Origin: CAZHFW01 sp964531675
GTDB lineage: Bacteria > Planctomycetota > Phycisphaerae > Phycisphaerales > UBA1924
Reading direction: 5' to 3'
DNA: 36,374 bases
Assembly: GCA_964531675.1 (NCBI GenBank)
Contig: CAZHFW010000037.1
Location: 1 to 36,374 of the forward strand
Shown here: piece by piece, positions 18,119 through 26,150 of the stretch
Layout: every line of letters starts with the position of its first letter
Numbering within the stretch: the first letter of the stretch is position 1
Notes under the pieces: model-generated
Database searches by the model: none
What the model saw: the letters and a program-made list of their open reading frames with translations, nothing else
Told to the model about the DNA's origin: nothing
Program-made: the position numbers and the translations under genes

Positions 18119-19354
18119 TCAAACGCGCAGCGACGCCGGATCGATCTTGACCTCGCCATTGGACTTCACCGCCTGATTCGCCGCCAGCGCGACCAGCGTC
18201 GCCGCCAGACCCGCCTTGGCGTCGGCGATCGCGGGCTTGTTGTCGCTGATGCTCTTGACGAAGTCCCAGAGCGGGTAGTACACGCTCGGATTCGGCAGCC
18301 CCACGCCGTCCTTGAGCTTGCCCTGCTCCGCGAGCTTGGTCGCGTCGGCGATCAGCGTGATGCCCTCGTCCTTGTGGAACTGCTGGCGATTGGCGTAAAC
18401 CTCCCAGCCCTGGGTTGGCGCGTCCGCTTCCTTGAACATCCAGCCGTGGGTCCACGCCAGGCGGATCGCCGCGTTCGAGCCCCGGAAGAGCTCGTACTTG
18501 CCCAGATACGAGTTGCACAGCGAAGCGCTGTAGCTCATCCGCAGACCATCGGGGAACGCCAGCTCAAGCAGGATCGTGTCGGCGATCTCCCGGCCGTCGG
18601 CGTGCAGGCGGATCGAGCCCGAGCCCCGCACGCTGACCGGCAGCTTGTCGGCGTACCAGAAACCGACGTCCATCTGGTGTACGCCCCATTCACCCGCCAG
18701 CCCCGTGGAGAGCGCCGGATCCAGGCGCCAGTTGACCTCGTTCTCGCGGGCGCGGTCCGCCGCGGGGAAACGCCACGTGGTCTTCTGATGGCACTGGGCC
18801 TCGATGTTGATCGCCTCGCGCACCGCGTCCGAGCGGTAGAACGACCGGGCGAGCTTGTACACCGGATTGGAACGGCCTTCGAGCCCGACAGCGCAGACCG
18901 TCTTGGCCGAAAGCGCCGCGGTCGCGATCGCCTTGGCGTCCTCCGCGGTCTGGGCCAGAGGCATCTCGCAATACACGTGCTTTCCCGCGCTCAACGCGTC
19001 GATCGCGGGGTCCTTGTGCGCGTGCGTCGGCGTCGCGACGATCACCGCGTCCAGGTCCTTCTTCTTGTCGAGCATCTCCTTGTGCGACGTGTACGCCTCC
19101 GCGCCCTGCGTCCTGCGGGCCGCGGAGTTGGCCCGCGTCTCGTCCGTGTCGCACAAGGCCACGATCTGAAGGTTCTCGATCTTGGCCAGTTCGGTCAGCA
19201 TCGCACGGCCCTGGCGCCCGCAGCCGATCAGGCCGACCTTCAGCGGGCCCGCCTCGGCCGACCGGGGTGCGCCCAGTGCAAACTCAGGGGCAATCGCCAT
19301 CGCGCCCATGGTGCCCGCTGCCGTGATCAGAAAATCGCGACGACTCGTGCTCAT
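18119..19354 (-). CDS. Tat-exported Gfo/Idh/MocA oxidoreductase 3 (EMP variant)
   Basis: A 411-residue oxidoreductase. The twin-arginine signal SRRDF (Arg5-Arg6) precedes the Rossmann loop GLIGCGRQGRAM (about 41-52). The usual EKP signature reads CEMP here (Glu130-Met131-Pro132), so the lysine generally placed at the nicotinamide site is missing. The substrate domain contains GLAGEWGVHQMDVGFWY. GGAGG lies 4 bases before the ATG. The substitution could mean altered chemistry, such as substrate binding without oxidation or another general acid/base, or a subfamily norm. It is transcribed with the CxxCH membrane protein directly downstream. Substrate unknown. Confidence 0.9.
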   Translation of the reverse strand: MSTSRRDFLITAAGTMGAMAIAPEFALGAPRSAEAGPLKVGLIGCGRQGRAMLTELAKIENLQIVALCDTDETRANSAARRTQGAEAYTSHKEMLDKKKDLDAVIVATPTHAHKDPAIDALSAGKHVYCEMPLAQTAEDAKAIATAALSAKTVCAVGLEGRSNPVYKLARSFYRSDAVREAINIEAQCHQKTTWRFPAADRARENEVNWRLDPALSTGLAGEWGVHQMDVGFWYADKLPVSVRGSGSIRLHADGREIADTILLELAFPDGLRMSYSASLCNSYLGKYELFRGSNAAIRLAWTHGWMFKEADAPTQGWEVYANRQQFHKDEGITLIADATKLAEQGKLKDGVGLPNPSVYYPLWDFVKSISDNKPAIADAKAGLAATLVALAANQAVKSNGEVKIDPASLRV

Positions 19355-19471
19355 GACACCTCCGCCTCAGCCGCACGCCCCGCCAGGTTCGTGCCGGGCT
19401 GACCGGGTTGTTTTCGTGAAAGACAGGCTCACTCCGGGACGACGATGTTGTACCCGATCCGCGTGCGGCTG
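19355..19471. other. Intergenic gap between oxidoreductase 3 and ApbE genes
   Basis: 117 bases on the minus-strand transcript. It holds the GGAGG ribosome site of oxidoreductase 3. No terminator or promoter of consensus type is visible. Confidence 0.4.
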
Positions 19472-20347
19472 TCACCCATCGGGGCCGACCCAAACGCCCG
19501 CCAGATTGACCCAGACGTCGTAGTCCGGTTCCAGGTTCGCTGGCCTTTGCCCGACAAGCAAGGCCGGTTTGGCCCACGCGTCGCACGCCAGCGCCGATGG
19601 GCCCGCAACCACCGCGGTGTTTGCCGGGGATTCCCCAATCCGAACCGCCCGCCCGCTTCTGGGGTCGATCAGATGCCCTTTGACGCCCGACGCGTCCAGT
19701 CGGCCGCGCGGCGCGGTCACCGCAAGGCATCGATCCCGGAGCCGGACAGTCCTCGACGGATACTCCCCCGCACGGACCTCGATGCCCCAGGCTTCCTCAT
19801 CGAGCGGATTGCCTCGGGCCAGCACGCTGCTCGTGCCTCCATGAACGAGGGCAGCATTGATTCCGTGCTCCGCGAGGATCGCCGCGACGCGATCGAGGGC
19901 AAAGCCCTTGGCCACGCCTCCGAGGTCGATCAATCGCCCCGACGTGCGTGTAGCCCGCGGGCCATCTGGATCGAGCAGCAGTGGGGGATCGTCGTTGTCT
20001 TGGATTTCGTCGCGGAGTCGCGAAGCTGGCGATCCTTCTCGAAACCCCTCCGAGGCCATGGCCGAGCCGCAGCCGATGTCAAAGAGGCCGTCCGAGGCCA
20101 CGCGAATCCGCTCGCACGCCTCGAGGAACTCAAAGAACTCCAGGTCCACGCGGACAGGCTGGCCCGGAGGCGTCCGATTGAGTCTGGCCACGTCGCTGTC
20201 GGAGCTGAACGCGTTGAGCCGCTGATGCCAGCGCCGGATCTCGTGGATGCACTCTTCGCCGACCGCGTGGGCGTGCGACAACGACCGGCCCTGCAGGACC
20301 AGTTCGAAGCGGGTTCCCATCGCGTCGGTCGCGAGGCGGGCGAGCAT
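19472..20347 (-). CDS. ApbE-family FAD:protein FMN transferase, canonical motif
   Basis: A 291-residue ApbE-family protein. The N-terminal core motif AMGTRFELVLQG begins at residue 9, and no signal peptide or lipobox is apparent, so location is uncertain. Conserved elements are SDGLFDIGCGSA (85-96), LIDLGGVAKGFALD (139-152) with the usual KG pair at 147-148, and HLIDPRSGRAV near residue 235. FMN transfer to exported flavoproteins is the known role of the family. Compared with the lipoprotein ApbE at 4712-5788 it keeps the canonical motif but lacks a visible export signal. No clear ribosome site precedes the ATG, so a start at the internal ATG (20320) is possible. It lies between two Gfo/Idh/MocA genes. 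No FMN-accepting protein is visible in the window. Confidence 0.88.
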   Translation of the reverse strand: MLARLATDAMGTRFELVLQGRSLSHAHAVGEECIHEIRRWHQRLNAFSSDSDVARLNRTPPGQPVRVDLEFFEFLEACERIRVASDGLFDIGCGSAMASEGFREGSPASRLRDEIQDNDDPPLLLDPDGPRATRTSGRLIDLGGVAKGFALDRVAAILAEHGINAALVHGGTSSVLARGNPLDEEAWGIEVRAGEYPSRTVRLRDRCLAVTAPRGRLDASGVKGHLIDPRSGRAVRIGESPANTAVVAGPSALACDAWAKPALLVGQRPANLEPDYDVWVNLAGVWVGPDG

Positions 20348-20363
20348 GATGCACCGATTCTGA

Positions 20364-20395
20364 CCGGGCCGCGGGACTCATGCCGCGCGGCCCGG
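20364..20395. repeat. Intercistronic GC hairpin
   Basis: A perfect 9-bp inverted repeat, CCGGGCCGC (20364-20372) and GCGGCCCGG (20387-20395), lies in the 69-base gap between oxidoreductase 4 and the ApbE gene. There is no T-run. It may act as an mRNA-processing or stability element. Confidence 0.5.
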
Positions 20396-20416
20396 GCCGC
20401 TCCGGGGGCCTCCGGA

Positions 20417-21805
20417 TTAAACCTTGCGGGCGACCATGGCCTTGGCGTCGAACTCCCACGCGCCGCCTTCCCACATGCTGCGGGTCGCCAGATCGACGAT
20501 GACCATGACCTTCGTGCCCTGATGCACATCGGAGTCGGGCTGCTCGCGCGTCCGCATGCACTTCATCCACTTCAGGCGGTGCACGTCCTGATCGTTCCCG
20601 ATGTCGGGGCACTCGATCTTGCGGGGCTCGATCTCTTCGGAGTAGATGCGCTCGGGACGCAGCTCGCAATGGCGGCTGCTCAGGTAGATGTTCGCCTTGT
20701 GCCCGCGGATCATGGGCTCCAGGCCCGCCTCGTTGCACGTCGAACCCGCGATGAACATCTGGTGCCCGCTCTCGAACTGCACCGCGATGTGCACGTTGTC
20801 GTGGTTCTCCATCTCCTTGTCGACCAGGTGCCCGCCCGTCGCGACCACGCGCTTGGGCCAGCCGATCCCGTCACCCAAGGCCACCAGCATCGGCGTGATC
20901 ACGTGCGGCAGCAGGTCGCCCAGGATGCCCGTCGACGTCTTGCGGTACCGACGCCAACGCGAATACAGCATCGGATCCCAGGGCATCTTCCCGAGCGGGC
21001 CGCACCACATATCCCAGTCCAGATTGTCGCCCGGCTTCCACTCCGCGCCGGGCCACTGCTTCTGGTCAGGCTTGAGCACGTAGTAGTTCCACTCGCCCGT
21101 CTTGCTGTTCCGGCAATAGCTCGTCTGGCTGAACGTGGGCACGCCGATCGCGCCCTCCGTCACGAGCTTCTTGGCCTCGTGGTACTTGGGCAGATTGGTC
21201 ATCTGCGTGCCCACCTGCAGGCAGATGTCCGGATTGGCCATCACCACCTCGCGCAGACGCAGCGCCTCGTCCAGCCGCAGCGTCATGGGCTTCTCCAGAT
21301 ACACGTCCTTGCCCGCGGCGATCGCCTCGATGGCCATCTTCTCGTGCCAGTGCTCAGGCACCGCCAGGACCACGCCGTGCAGGTCTTCCTGCGCCAGGAG
21401 CTTGCGGTAATCCGCGTACGTCTGGACCGCTTCCGTGTTGCCCCAGTCGGGGAGACGCTTGACGACGTTCTCAAGGTTGAACTTGTTGACGTCGCAGAGC
21501 GCCGCGATCCGGCAGTTTTCCTTCCCCGCCTTGGCCAGGCTCGTGAACGCCTGCGCGTGGCCCGTGCCCATCTGGCCCTGGCCCGGGCCGCCCATGCCCA
21601 CGATGCCGATGCGGATCTGCTCGCCATCCTTCAGAGGCGTGCGCGCCTTGGCCTTCGGGATGTCCTTGGTGGGCTGATACCGAATGACCCGGCCCGACCC
21701 GCTGGCGGTGCCCGCGACGGACGCCGCCGCCAGCGCGCTGGCCGCAACCGCGATGAAATCGCGACGCGAGGGGGAGTTGGAGTGTTGCTCGTGGTGCTCA
21801 GACAT
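20417..21805 (-). CDS. Tat-exported Gfo/Idh/MocA oxidoreductase 4
   Basis: A 462-residue oxidoreductase and the first gene of the six-gene minus-strand series. Its twin-arginine signal SRRDF (Arg14-Arg15) and Ala-rich core are followed by the Rossmann loop IGIVGMGGPGQGQMGTGHA (about 66-84), longer than in the other three copies. The EKP signature is at 171-173, in DVYLEKPMTL. Later landmarks are LDWDMWCGPLGKMPWDPMLY and a substrate domain with FESGHQMFIAGST. Members of this subgroup are abundant in planctomycetes. The likely role is NAD(P)-linked oxidation of a sugar or glycoside in the periplasm; no substrate can be named. A 224-base divergent gap separates it from the isomerase gene at 22030. 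Confidence 0.92.
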   Translation of the reverse strand: MSEHHEQHSNSPSRRDFIAVAASALAAASVAGTASGSGRVIRYQPTKDIPKAKARTPLKDGEQIRIGIVGMGGPGQGQMGTGHAQAFTSLAKAGKENCRIAALCDVNKFNLENVVKRLPDWGNTEAVQTYADYRKLLAQEDLHGVVLAVPEHWHEKMAIEAIAAGKDVYLEKPMTLRLDEALRLREVVMANPDICLQVGTQMTNLPKYHEAKKLVTEGAIGVPTFSQTSYCRNSKTGEWNYYVLKPDQKQWPGAEWKPGDNLDWDMWCGPLGKMPWDPMLYSRWRRYRKTSTGILGDLLPHVITPMLVALGDGIGWPKRVVATGGHLVDKEMENHDNVHIAVQFESGHQMFIAGSTCNEAGLEPMIRGHKANIYLSSRHCELRPERIYSEEIEPRKIECPDIGNDQDVHRLKWMKCMRTREQPDSDVHQGTKVMVIVDLATRSMWEGGAWEFDAKAMVARKV

Positions 21806-22029
21806 GCCAGGCTCCGTGGTTCTCTTCGGGGAGTTCCGGCCGTGCTCCGGCCAGGGAGGCCAACCTACCGCGCCGCAACGCGAGGCTCAACCCGCTCCCC
21901 GCGAACTTCCCCCGTTCTTTTCGCCCGGCCCATCCCGGCCCGATCCGACGCGCGGTTCGGTAGACTCCGCATTCGCACCCTGTTCGTTCGTTCGACAAAC
22001 AACCGCCTGTTGCATCCCGGAGCCAAGCC
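21806..22029. promoter_or_regulatory. Divergent intergenic region
   Basis: The 224 bases lie between divergent sugar genes and should hold promoters for both. The segment nearest 22030 is locally AT-richer and has a short GTTC tandem around 21981-21992. No convincing -35/-10 pair was found, so no precise site is called. Confidence 0.35.
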
Positions 22030-23031
22030 ATGCCCCGCCCTCTCACGCTCTTCACCGGTCAGTGGGCCGACCTTCCCCTGGAACGCATCGCCGAAATGGT
22101 CAAATCCTGGGGATACGACGGCCTGGAACTCGCCTGCTGGGGCGATCACTTCGACGTCCAGGAAGCCCTCAAGTCCGACACCTATTGCCGCTCTCGCCAC
22201 GAGATCCTCGCCAAGCACGGCCTGAAGACCTGGGCCATCTCCAACCACCTCGTCGGTCAGTGCGTCTGCGACCTCATCGACCACCGACACAAGTCCATCC
22301 TCCCGCCACGCATCTGGGGCGATGGTGATCCCGAGGGCGTCCGCCGTCGCGCCCAGCAGGAGATGATCGACACCGCCAAGGCAGCCGCCCGCCTCGGGGT
22401 CAAAGTCGTCAATGGCTTCACCGGGTCCTCCGTCTGGCACATGCTGTATTTCTTCCCGCCCACGACCCAGCAGGACATCGACGCGGGCTTCGCCGACTTT
22501 GCCCGCCGCTGGAATCCCATCCTCGACGCCTTCGACGCCGCCGGCGTGCGTTTTGCGCTGGAGGTTCACCCGACCGAGATCGCCTACGACATCCACACCG
22601 CACGCCGCGCTCTGGCAGCACTCAACAACCGCAAGGCCTTCGGCTTCAACTTCGATCCCTCGCACCTGATCTGGCAGGGCATCGATCCCGCCAAGTTCAT
22701 CGACGCCTTCCCCGACCGCATCTACCACATGCACGTGAAGGACGCGATCCGGACGCTCGACGGCACAAGCTCCATCCTGGCTTCGCACATCTCCTTCGGT
22801 GATCACCGCCGGGGTTGGGACTTCCGCTCCCCGGGCAGAGGCGAGATCAACTTCGAAGAGATCGTGCGGGCCCTGAACCGCGCCAACTACACCGGGCCGC
22901 TCTCGGTCGAATGGGAAGACAGCGGCATGCACCGCGAGCACGGCGCACGCGAGGCGGCCCAGTTCGTCCGCACCCTCGACTTCACCCCCTCATCCGTAGC
23001 GTTCGACGCGGCCTTCGAAAAGAAGGGCTGA
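22030..23031 (+). CDS. Cytosolic sugar phosphate isomerase/epimerase (TIM barrel) 3
   Basis: A 333-residue xylose-isomerase-like protein without any signal peptide, unlike the other barrel proteins in the window. Metal-site landmarks are FALEVHPTEIAYD (Glu), GFNFDPSHLIWQG (Asp/His), RIYHMHVKD (His) and LSVEWEDSGMHRE (Glu), so the full metal set appears present. The start at 22030 follows the divergent gap. Being cytosolic, it probably handles the imported product of the periplasmic enzymes, or is a separate inositol or sugar isomerase. The protein starts MPRPLTLFTGQWADLPLERI, typical of the planctomycete and verrucomicrobial members. Substrate unknown. Confidence 0.9.
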   Translation: MPRPLTLFTGQWADLPLERIAEMVKSWGYDGLELACWGDHFDVQEALKSDTYCRSRHEILAKHGLKTWAISNHLVGQCVCDLIDHRHKSILPPRIWGDGDPEGVRRRAQQEMIDTAKAAARLGVKVVNGFTGSSVWHMLYFFPPTTQQDIDAGFADFARRWNPILDAFDAAGVRFALEVHPTEIAYDIHTARRALAALNNRKAFGFNFDPSHLIWQGIDPAKFIDAFPDRIYHMHVKDAIRTLDGTSSILASHISFGDHRRGWDFRSPGRGEINFEEIVRALNRANYTGPLSVEWEDSGMHREHGAREAAQFVRTLDFTPSSVAFDAAFEKKG

Positions 23032-23110
23032 GCCCCCGCCCGACTCCCAGCCCGGGGCCCCCAGAAGCCACCCACCGGCCCAAAACTGGCCCGACCCTCC
23101 CGCGCCTTGA

Positions 23111-23139
23111 AATAGGACCTTGCTATCATCAATAGGTCC
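23111..23139 (+). promoter_or_regulatory. Extended -10 promoter within a direct-repeat pair
   Basis: TGCTATCAT (23121-23129) matches an extended -10 element (TGnTATAAT, one mismatch), in the most AT-rich stretch of the intergenic region. It is bracketed by AATAGGACC (23111-23119) and AATAGGTCC (23131-23139), whose starts are 20 bases apart, about two helical turns. The ends GGACC/GGTCC also form an inverted pair. This looks like a promoter overlapped by a repressor operator for the flavoprotein gene at 23196; no -35 element is obvious. Confidence 0.45.
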
Positions 23140-23195
23140 CAAGGGGCCTCCACGCGGACGCGGAGGCTCCGGCACGGACGGGATGGGAGCTGCGC

Positions 23196-24665
23196 GTGGA
23201 ACTGCCTCGGCTGATTCAGGGCGGGATGGGGGTTGGGGTTTCCTCGTGGACCCTGGCACAAGCGGTCGCGTCGGCGGGGGGGCTGGGCGTCGTCTCCGGC
23301 ACCGCGCTGGACAGCATTCTGGTCCGCCGGCTCGCGCTGGGTGATCCGGGCGGCCATATGCGTCGCGCTCTGGACGCCTTCCCGTTCCGAGACATCGCCG
23401 ATCAGGTCTACGAGCGCTACTACATCCCCGCTTCCGACACCGCCGAGCGCGGACCCTTCAAACTGCTCGCCCTGCCGCGCGCGACCCTGACCCCCGAACG
23501 TCAGTGGCTCCTCGTGCTTGCCAACTTCGTCGAGGTCTGGCTCGCCAAGCAGGGTCACACAGGCAAGGTCGGGATCAACCACCTCCACAAGATCCAGTTC
23601 CCGATCCTTCCCAGCCTCTACGGCGCGATGCTCGCGGGCGTGGATGTGGTGCTCATGGGCGCGGGCATCCCCGCGGACATCCCGCCTGTGCTCGATCGAC
23701 TCTCCCGCCATGAAGCGGCCAGCATCGTCATCGACGTGCTCGACGCGGGCGAGGACAAGTACCTGTCGCACTTTGATCCCCGCCAGCTGCTCGGGCCCAG
23801 TTCCCCGATCCTCGCCAGCCCTCTGCCCAAGCCCAAGTTCCTCGCGATCATCTCCTCCGCGACCCTCGGGCGGGCCCTGCTGAAGAAAGCGCCGGGCGGC
23901 ATCGATGGCTTCGTCGTGGAAGCGCCCATCGCGGGCGGACACAACGCCCCGCCGCGCGGACAGGCCCAGCTTTCCGCCCGAGGCGAGCCCATCTACACCC
24001 AGCGCGACGAAGTCGACTTCGCGCAGATGGTCCAGCTCGGCGTGCCGTTCTGGCTCGCGGGCGGATTTGCGACACCCGCCAAGTTCAAGGAAGCGCTCGC
24101 CCTCGGCGCGCACGGCGTGCAGCTCGGCACCGCCTTCGCCTTCTGCGACGAGTCAGGCCTGCTCCCCGAGATCCGCCAGGCTTTCCTCTCCGATCTCCTC
24201 GAATACCGCTCCGATGTCTTCACCGATCCCGCCGCCTCACCCACGAGCTTCCCCTTCAAGGTCGCGACCTTTGAGGGCTCCCTCTCACAAGCCGACGTCT
24301 ACGAAGCAAGGCCGAGGCTCTGCGACCTGGGCTATCTCCGCCGCGCCTACCGCAAAGCCGACGGCACGCTGGACTACCGCTGCCCGGGCGAGCCCGTCGA
24401 GGACTACGTGCGCAAAGGCGGGAAGCCCGAAGACGCGGCGGGTCGCAAGTGCCTCTGCAACGGCCTCATGGCCAACATCGGGCTCGCGCAGCACCGCGCC
24501 GATGGATACGTCGAGCCGCCTCTGCTGACCGCAGGCAACGACCTGGAGTGCATCCGCGAGTTTCTGACCGAGGGCCGTCTGGGCTACTCCGCGTCGGACG
24601 TGGTGGCGCACGTGCTCTCGGGGACCGCTTCGAGCCAGGACGTGCGAGAGGTCAGCGGAGCGTAG
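23196..24665 (+). CDS. Nitronate-monooxygenase / PfaD-like FMN TIM-barrel protein
   Basis: A 489-residue flavoprotein of the nitronate monooxygenase/2-nitropropane dioxygenase and enoyl-reductase-type superfamily. The start is GTG at 23196 with GGGAG 6 bases upstream. FMN-barrel landmarks are LIQGGMGVGVSSWTLAQAVA (residues 5-24), VVLMGAGIPADIP, FVVEAPIAGGHNAPPRG and PFWLAGGFATP then GAHGVQLGTAFAFC, the usual phosphate-binding loops. The C-terminal part is longer than in simple nitronate monooxygenases and carries Cys-containing motifs (CDLGYLRRAY, YRCPGEP, GRKCLCNGL), so a different reaction is possible. No polyketide or fatty-acid synthase gene is adjacent, so a PfaD role is not supported by context. 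Substrate unknown. Confidence 0.85.
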   Translation: MELPRLIQGGMGVGVSSWTLAQAVASAGGLGVVSGTALDSILVRRLALGDPGGHMRRALDAFPFRDIADQVYERYYIPASDTAERGPFKLLALPRATLTPERQWLLVLANFVEVWLAKQGHTGKVGINHLHKIQFPILPSLYGAMLAGVDVVLMGAGIPADIPPVLDRLSRHEAASIVIDVLDAGEDKYLSHFDPRQLLGPSSPILASPLPKPKFLAIISSATLGRALLKKAPGGIDGFVVEAPIAGGHNAPPRGQAQLSARGEPIYTQRDEVDFAQMVQLGVPFWLAGGFATPAKFKEALALGAHGVQLGTAFAFCDESGLLPEIRQAFLSDLLEYRSDVFTDPAASPTSFPFKVATFEGSLSQADVYEARPRLCDLGYLRRAYRKADGTLDYRCPGEPVEDYVRKGGKPEDAAGRKCLCNGLMANIGLAQHRADGYVEPPLLTAGNDLECIREFLTEGRLGYSASDVVAHVLSGTASSQDVREVSGA

Positions 24666-24718
24666 ATTTCGGCGCAGATTTGACCCATGCCGACCCCTGG
24701 CCTAACTTTTACGAACTC

Positions 24719-24859
24719 ATGGCGACCGCGCCCTCCATTCTGACCAGCTTGACCGCCGCAAACCGCGGCATGGTCTCGTTGGCCGCCGGTCTCGCCAAAG
24801 CCGCCAAAGCGAAGAAAGCCAAAGCCCTGATGGGTTCGGCTCTCCTGTTGCGCGGCTGA
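24719..24859 (+). CDS. Possible 46-residue small protein, unrecognised
   Basis: An ATG at 24719 opens a 46-codon frame with an Ala/Lys-rich middle (KAAKAKKAKAL) and a hydrophobic tail, just before the terminator at 24883. There is no good ribosome site and no family is recognised. Its place between a gene and a terminator makes it plausible but not proven; it may be chance coding in the 3' untranslated stretch of the flavoprotein transcript. Confidence 0.28.
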   Translation: MATAPSILTSLTAANRGMVSLAAGLAKAAKAKKAKALMGSALLLRG

Positions 24860-24882
24860 GTAACCACACTCTGACCGTTTGA

Positions 24883-24921
24883 CGGGCCCGCCGGATCCAT
24901 CCGCGGGCCCGCTGTGTTTTT
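24883..24921 (+). terminator. Intrinsic terminator before lysW
   Basis: A perfect 9-bp stem, CGGGCCCGC (24883-24891) and GCGGGCCCG (24903-24911) with an 11-base loop, is followed by CTGTG and five T residues (24917-24921). It closes the flavoprotein transcript and separates it from the lysine operon, whose promoter should therefore lie at 24922-24970. Confidence 0.85.
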
Positions 24922-24970
24922 GCACCCAGTTTTTCCCCGATTCCCACGCCCCCAAACCCAGGAGCTTCTC

Positions 24971-25159
24971 ATGAGCACCGCAAACACCACCTCCACGTGC
25001 AGCTGCCCCGAATGCGACGGCGGCGTCGCCTTCCAGCGTTCCCCCGTCCGCGGCGAAGTCGTCCGTTGCCCGGACTGCTCCGCCGAACTCGAAGTGACCG
25101 GCATCGCGCCGGTGACGCTCGAACTGGCCCCCGAGGTCGAGGAAGACTGGGGCGAGTAA
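24971..25159 (+). CDS. lysW: LysW, amino-group carrier protein
   Basis: A 62-residue acidic carrier protein. LysW holds alpha-aminoadipate by an isopeptide bond from the side-chain carboxylate of its C-terminal Glu to the substrate amino group, protecting it through lysine synthesis. Here the protein ends EDWGE (Glu62 last), the diagnostic tail. Two zinc-knuckle pairs are visible, Cys12/Cys15 and Cys33/Cys36, plus a nearby Cys10. The ATG at 24971 has GGAG 7-8 bases upstream; a longer frame from 24914 would overlap the terminator. It is the first gene of lysWXYZK. In some archaea the same carrier also serves ornithine synthesis, so a dual role is possible. Confidence 0.95.
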   Translation: MSTANTTSTCSCPECDGGVAFQRSPVRGEVVRCPDCSAELEVTGIAPVTLELAPEVEEDWGE

Positions 25160-25211
25160 TCCCCGCCGCCCTCCGTTCTTCCGTCACGCTGTTCTTTCGG
25201 AGTCCCGTCCC

Positions 25212-26150
25212 ATGCGCATCGGCCTGCTGTACTCCCGCGTCCGCGTCGAAGAAAAGCTCCTGATCGACGAGCTCGTCGCTCGCGGCATCGAGCACGAACT
25301 CATCGACGTCCGCACCGCGATCTTCGACATCCACGACCCCTCGCCCTGGCGTCGCTTCGACGTCATCTTCGAGCGCTGCATCTCGCAGACGCAGGCCACC
25401 AATGCGGTGCGCATCCTCGAGAGTTTCGGGATCCCCTGCGTGAATCCTTCCGCGACCATCGAGCTCTGCGGCGACAAGCTCGCCACCTCGCTCCGCCTGG
25501 TCCAGCACAACGTGCCCACCCCGCGTGTGCGCGTCGCGCTCGAAGGCCCCGCGGCCCTGGAAGCGATCGAGCAGAATGGCTATCCCGCGGTCCTCAAGCC
25601 CACCGTTGGCTCCTGGGGACGCCTCCTGGCCCGCGTGAACGATCGCGATGCAGCCGAAGCGATCGTGGAGCACAAGGAAACGCTCGGCTCGGTGCAGCAC
25701 TCGGTCTTCTACGTGCAGGAGTACGTCAACAAGCCCGACCGGGACCTGCGCGTGTTCATCGTCGGTGATCAGCCGATCGCCGCGATCTCGCGCTCGAGCC
25801 CGCACTGGATCACCAACACCGCCCGAGGCGGCGCCGCCGCGGGCCTGACCATCACGCCCGACGTCGCGGATATCTGCACCCGCGCCGCGCGAGCGGTGGG
25901 GGGCGGGCTCCTGGCGATCGACCTGCTCGAGTGCCCCCAGCGCGGGCTGCTCATCTCCGAGATCAACCACACGATGGAGTTCCGCAACTCCATCGCGACC
26001 ACCGGCGTGAACATCCCCGCCCGGATGATCGACTACGTCCTGGAGATCGGACGCCGCGGCTCCATCCCGGACCTCTCCCGCATCGAGACCAAGCCCGCGG
26101 GCAACGTCATCACCGAAGTTGATCAGCTCTTCGCCACGGGAGCCGCGTGA
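25212..26150 (+). CDS. lysX: Alpha-aminoadipate--LysW ligase LysX
   Basis: A 312-residue ATP-grasp ligase that joins the amino group of alpha-aminoadipate (or glutamate) to the C-terminal Glu of LysW, using ATP. It starts MRIGLLYSRVRVEEKLL, with CGGAG about 9 bases upstream. ATP-grasp landmarks are GYPAVLKPTVGSWGRLLARV, VFYVQEYVNKPDRDLRVFIVG, and the metal-binding end LLISEINHTMEFRNSIATTGVNIP. Length fits the family. The gene lies 52 bases after lysW and its stop overlaps the start of the reductase gene. Whether it prefers aminoadipate (lysine route) or glutamate (arginine route) cannot be judged safely by eye. Confidence 0.93.
   Translation: MRIGLLYSRVRVEEKLLIDELVARGIEHELIDVRTAIFDIHDPSPWRRFDVIFERCISQTQATNAVRILESFGIPCVNPSATIELCGDKLATSLRLVQHNVPTPRVRVALEGPAALEAIEQNGYPAVLKPTVGSWGRLLARVNDRDAAEAIVEHKETLGSVQHSVFYVQEYVNKPDRDLRVFIVGDQPIAAISRSSPHWITNTARGGAAAGLTITPDVADICTRAARAVGGGLLAIDLLECPQRGLLISEINHTMEFRNSIATTGVNIPARMIDYVLEIGRRGSIPDLSRIETKPAGNVITEVDQLFATGAA

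Noticed and set aside
18780..18810. TGGCAC sequences (also near 23256) considered as sigma-54 promoters
   Set aside because: No TTGC at the needed 5-base spacing, and they lie inside coding regions.
19445..22225. 926-codon plus-strand frame opposite the ApbE and oxidoreductase 4 genes
   Set aside because: Crosses several real genes and gaps, composition is that of an antisense shadow, and no domain is recognisable.
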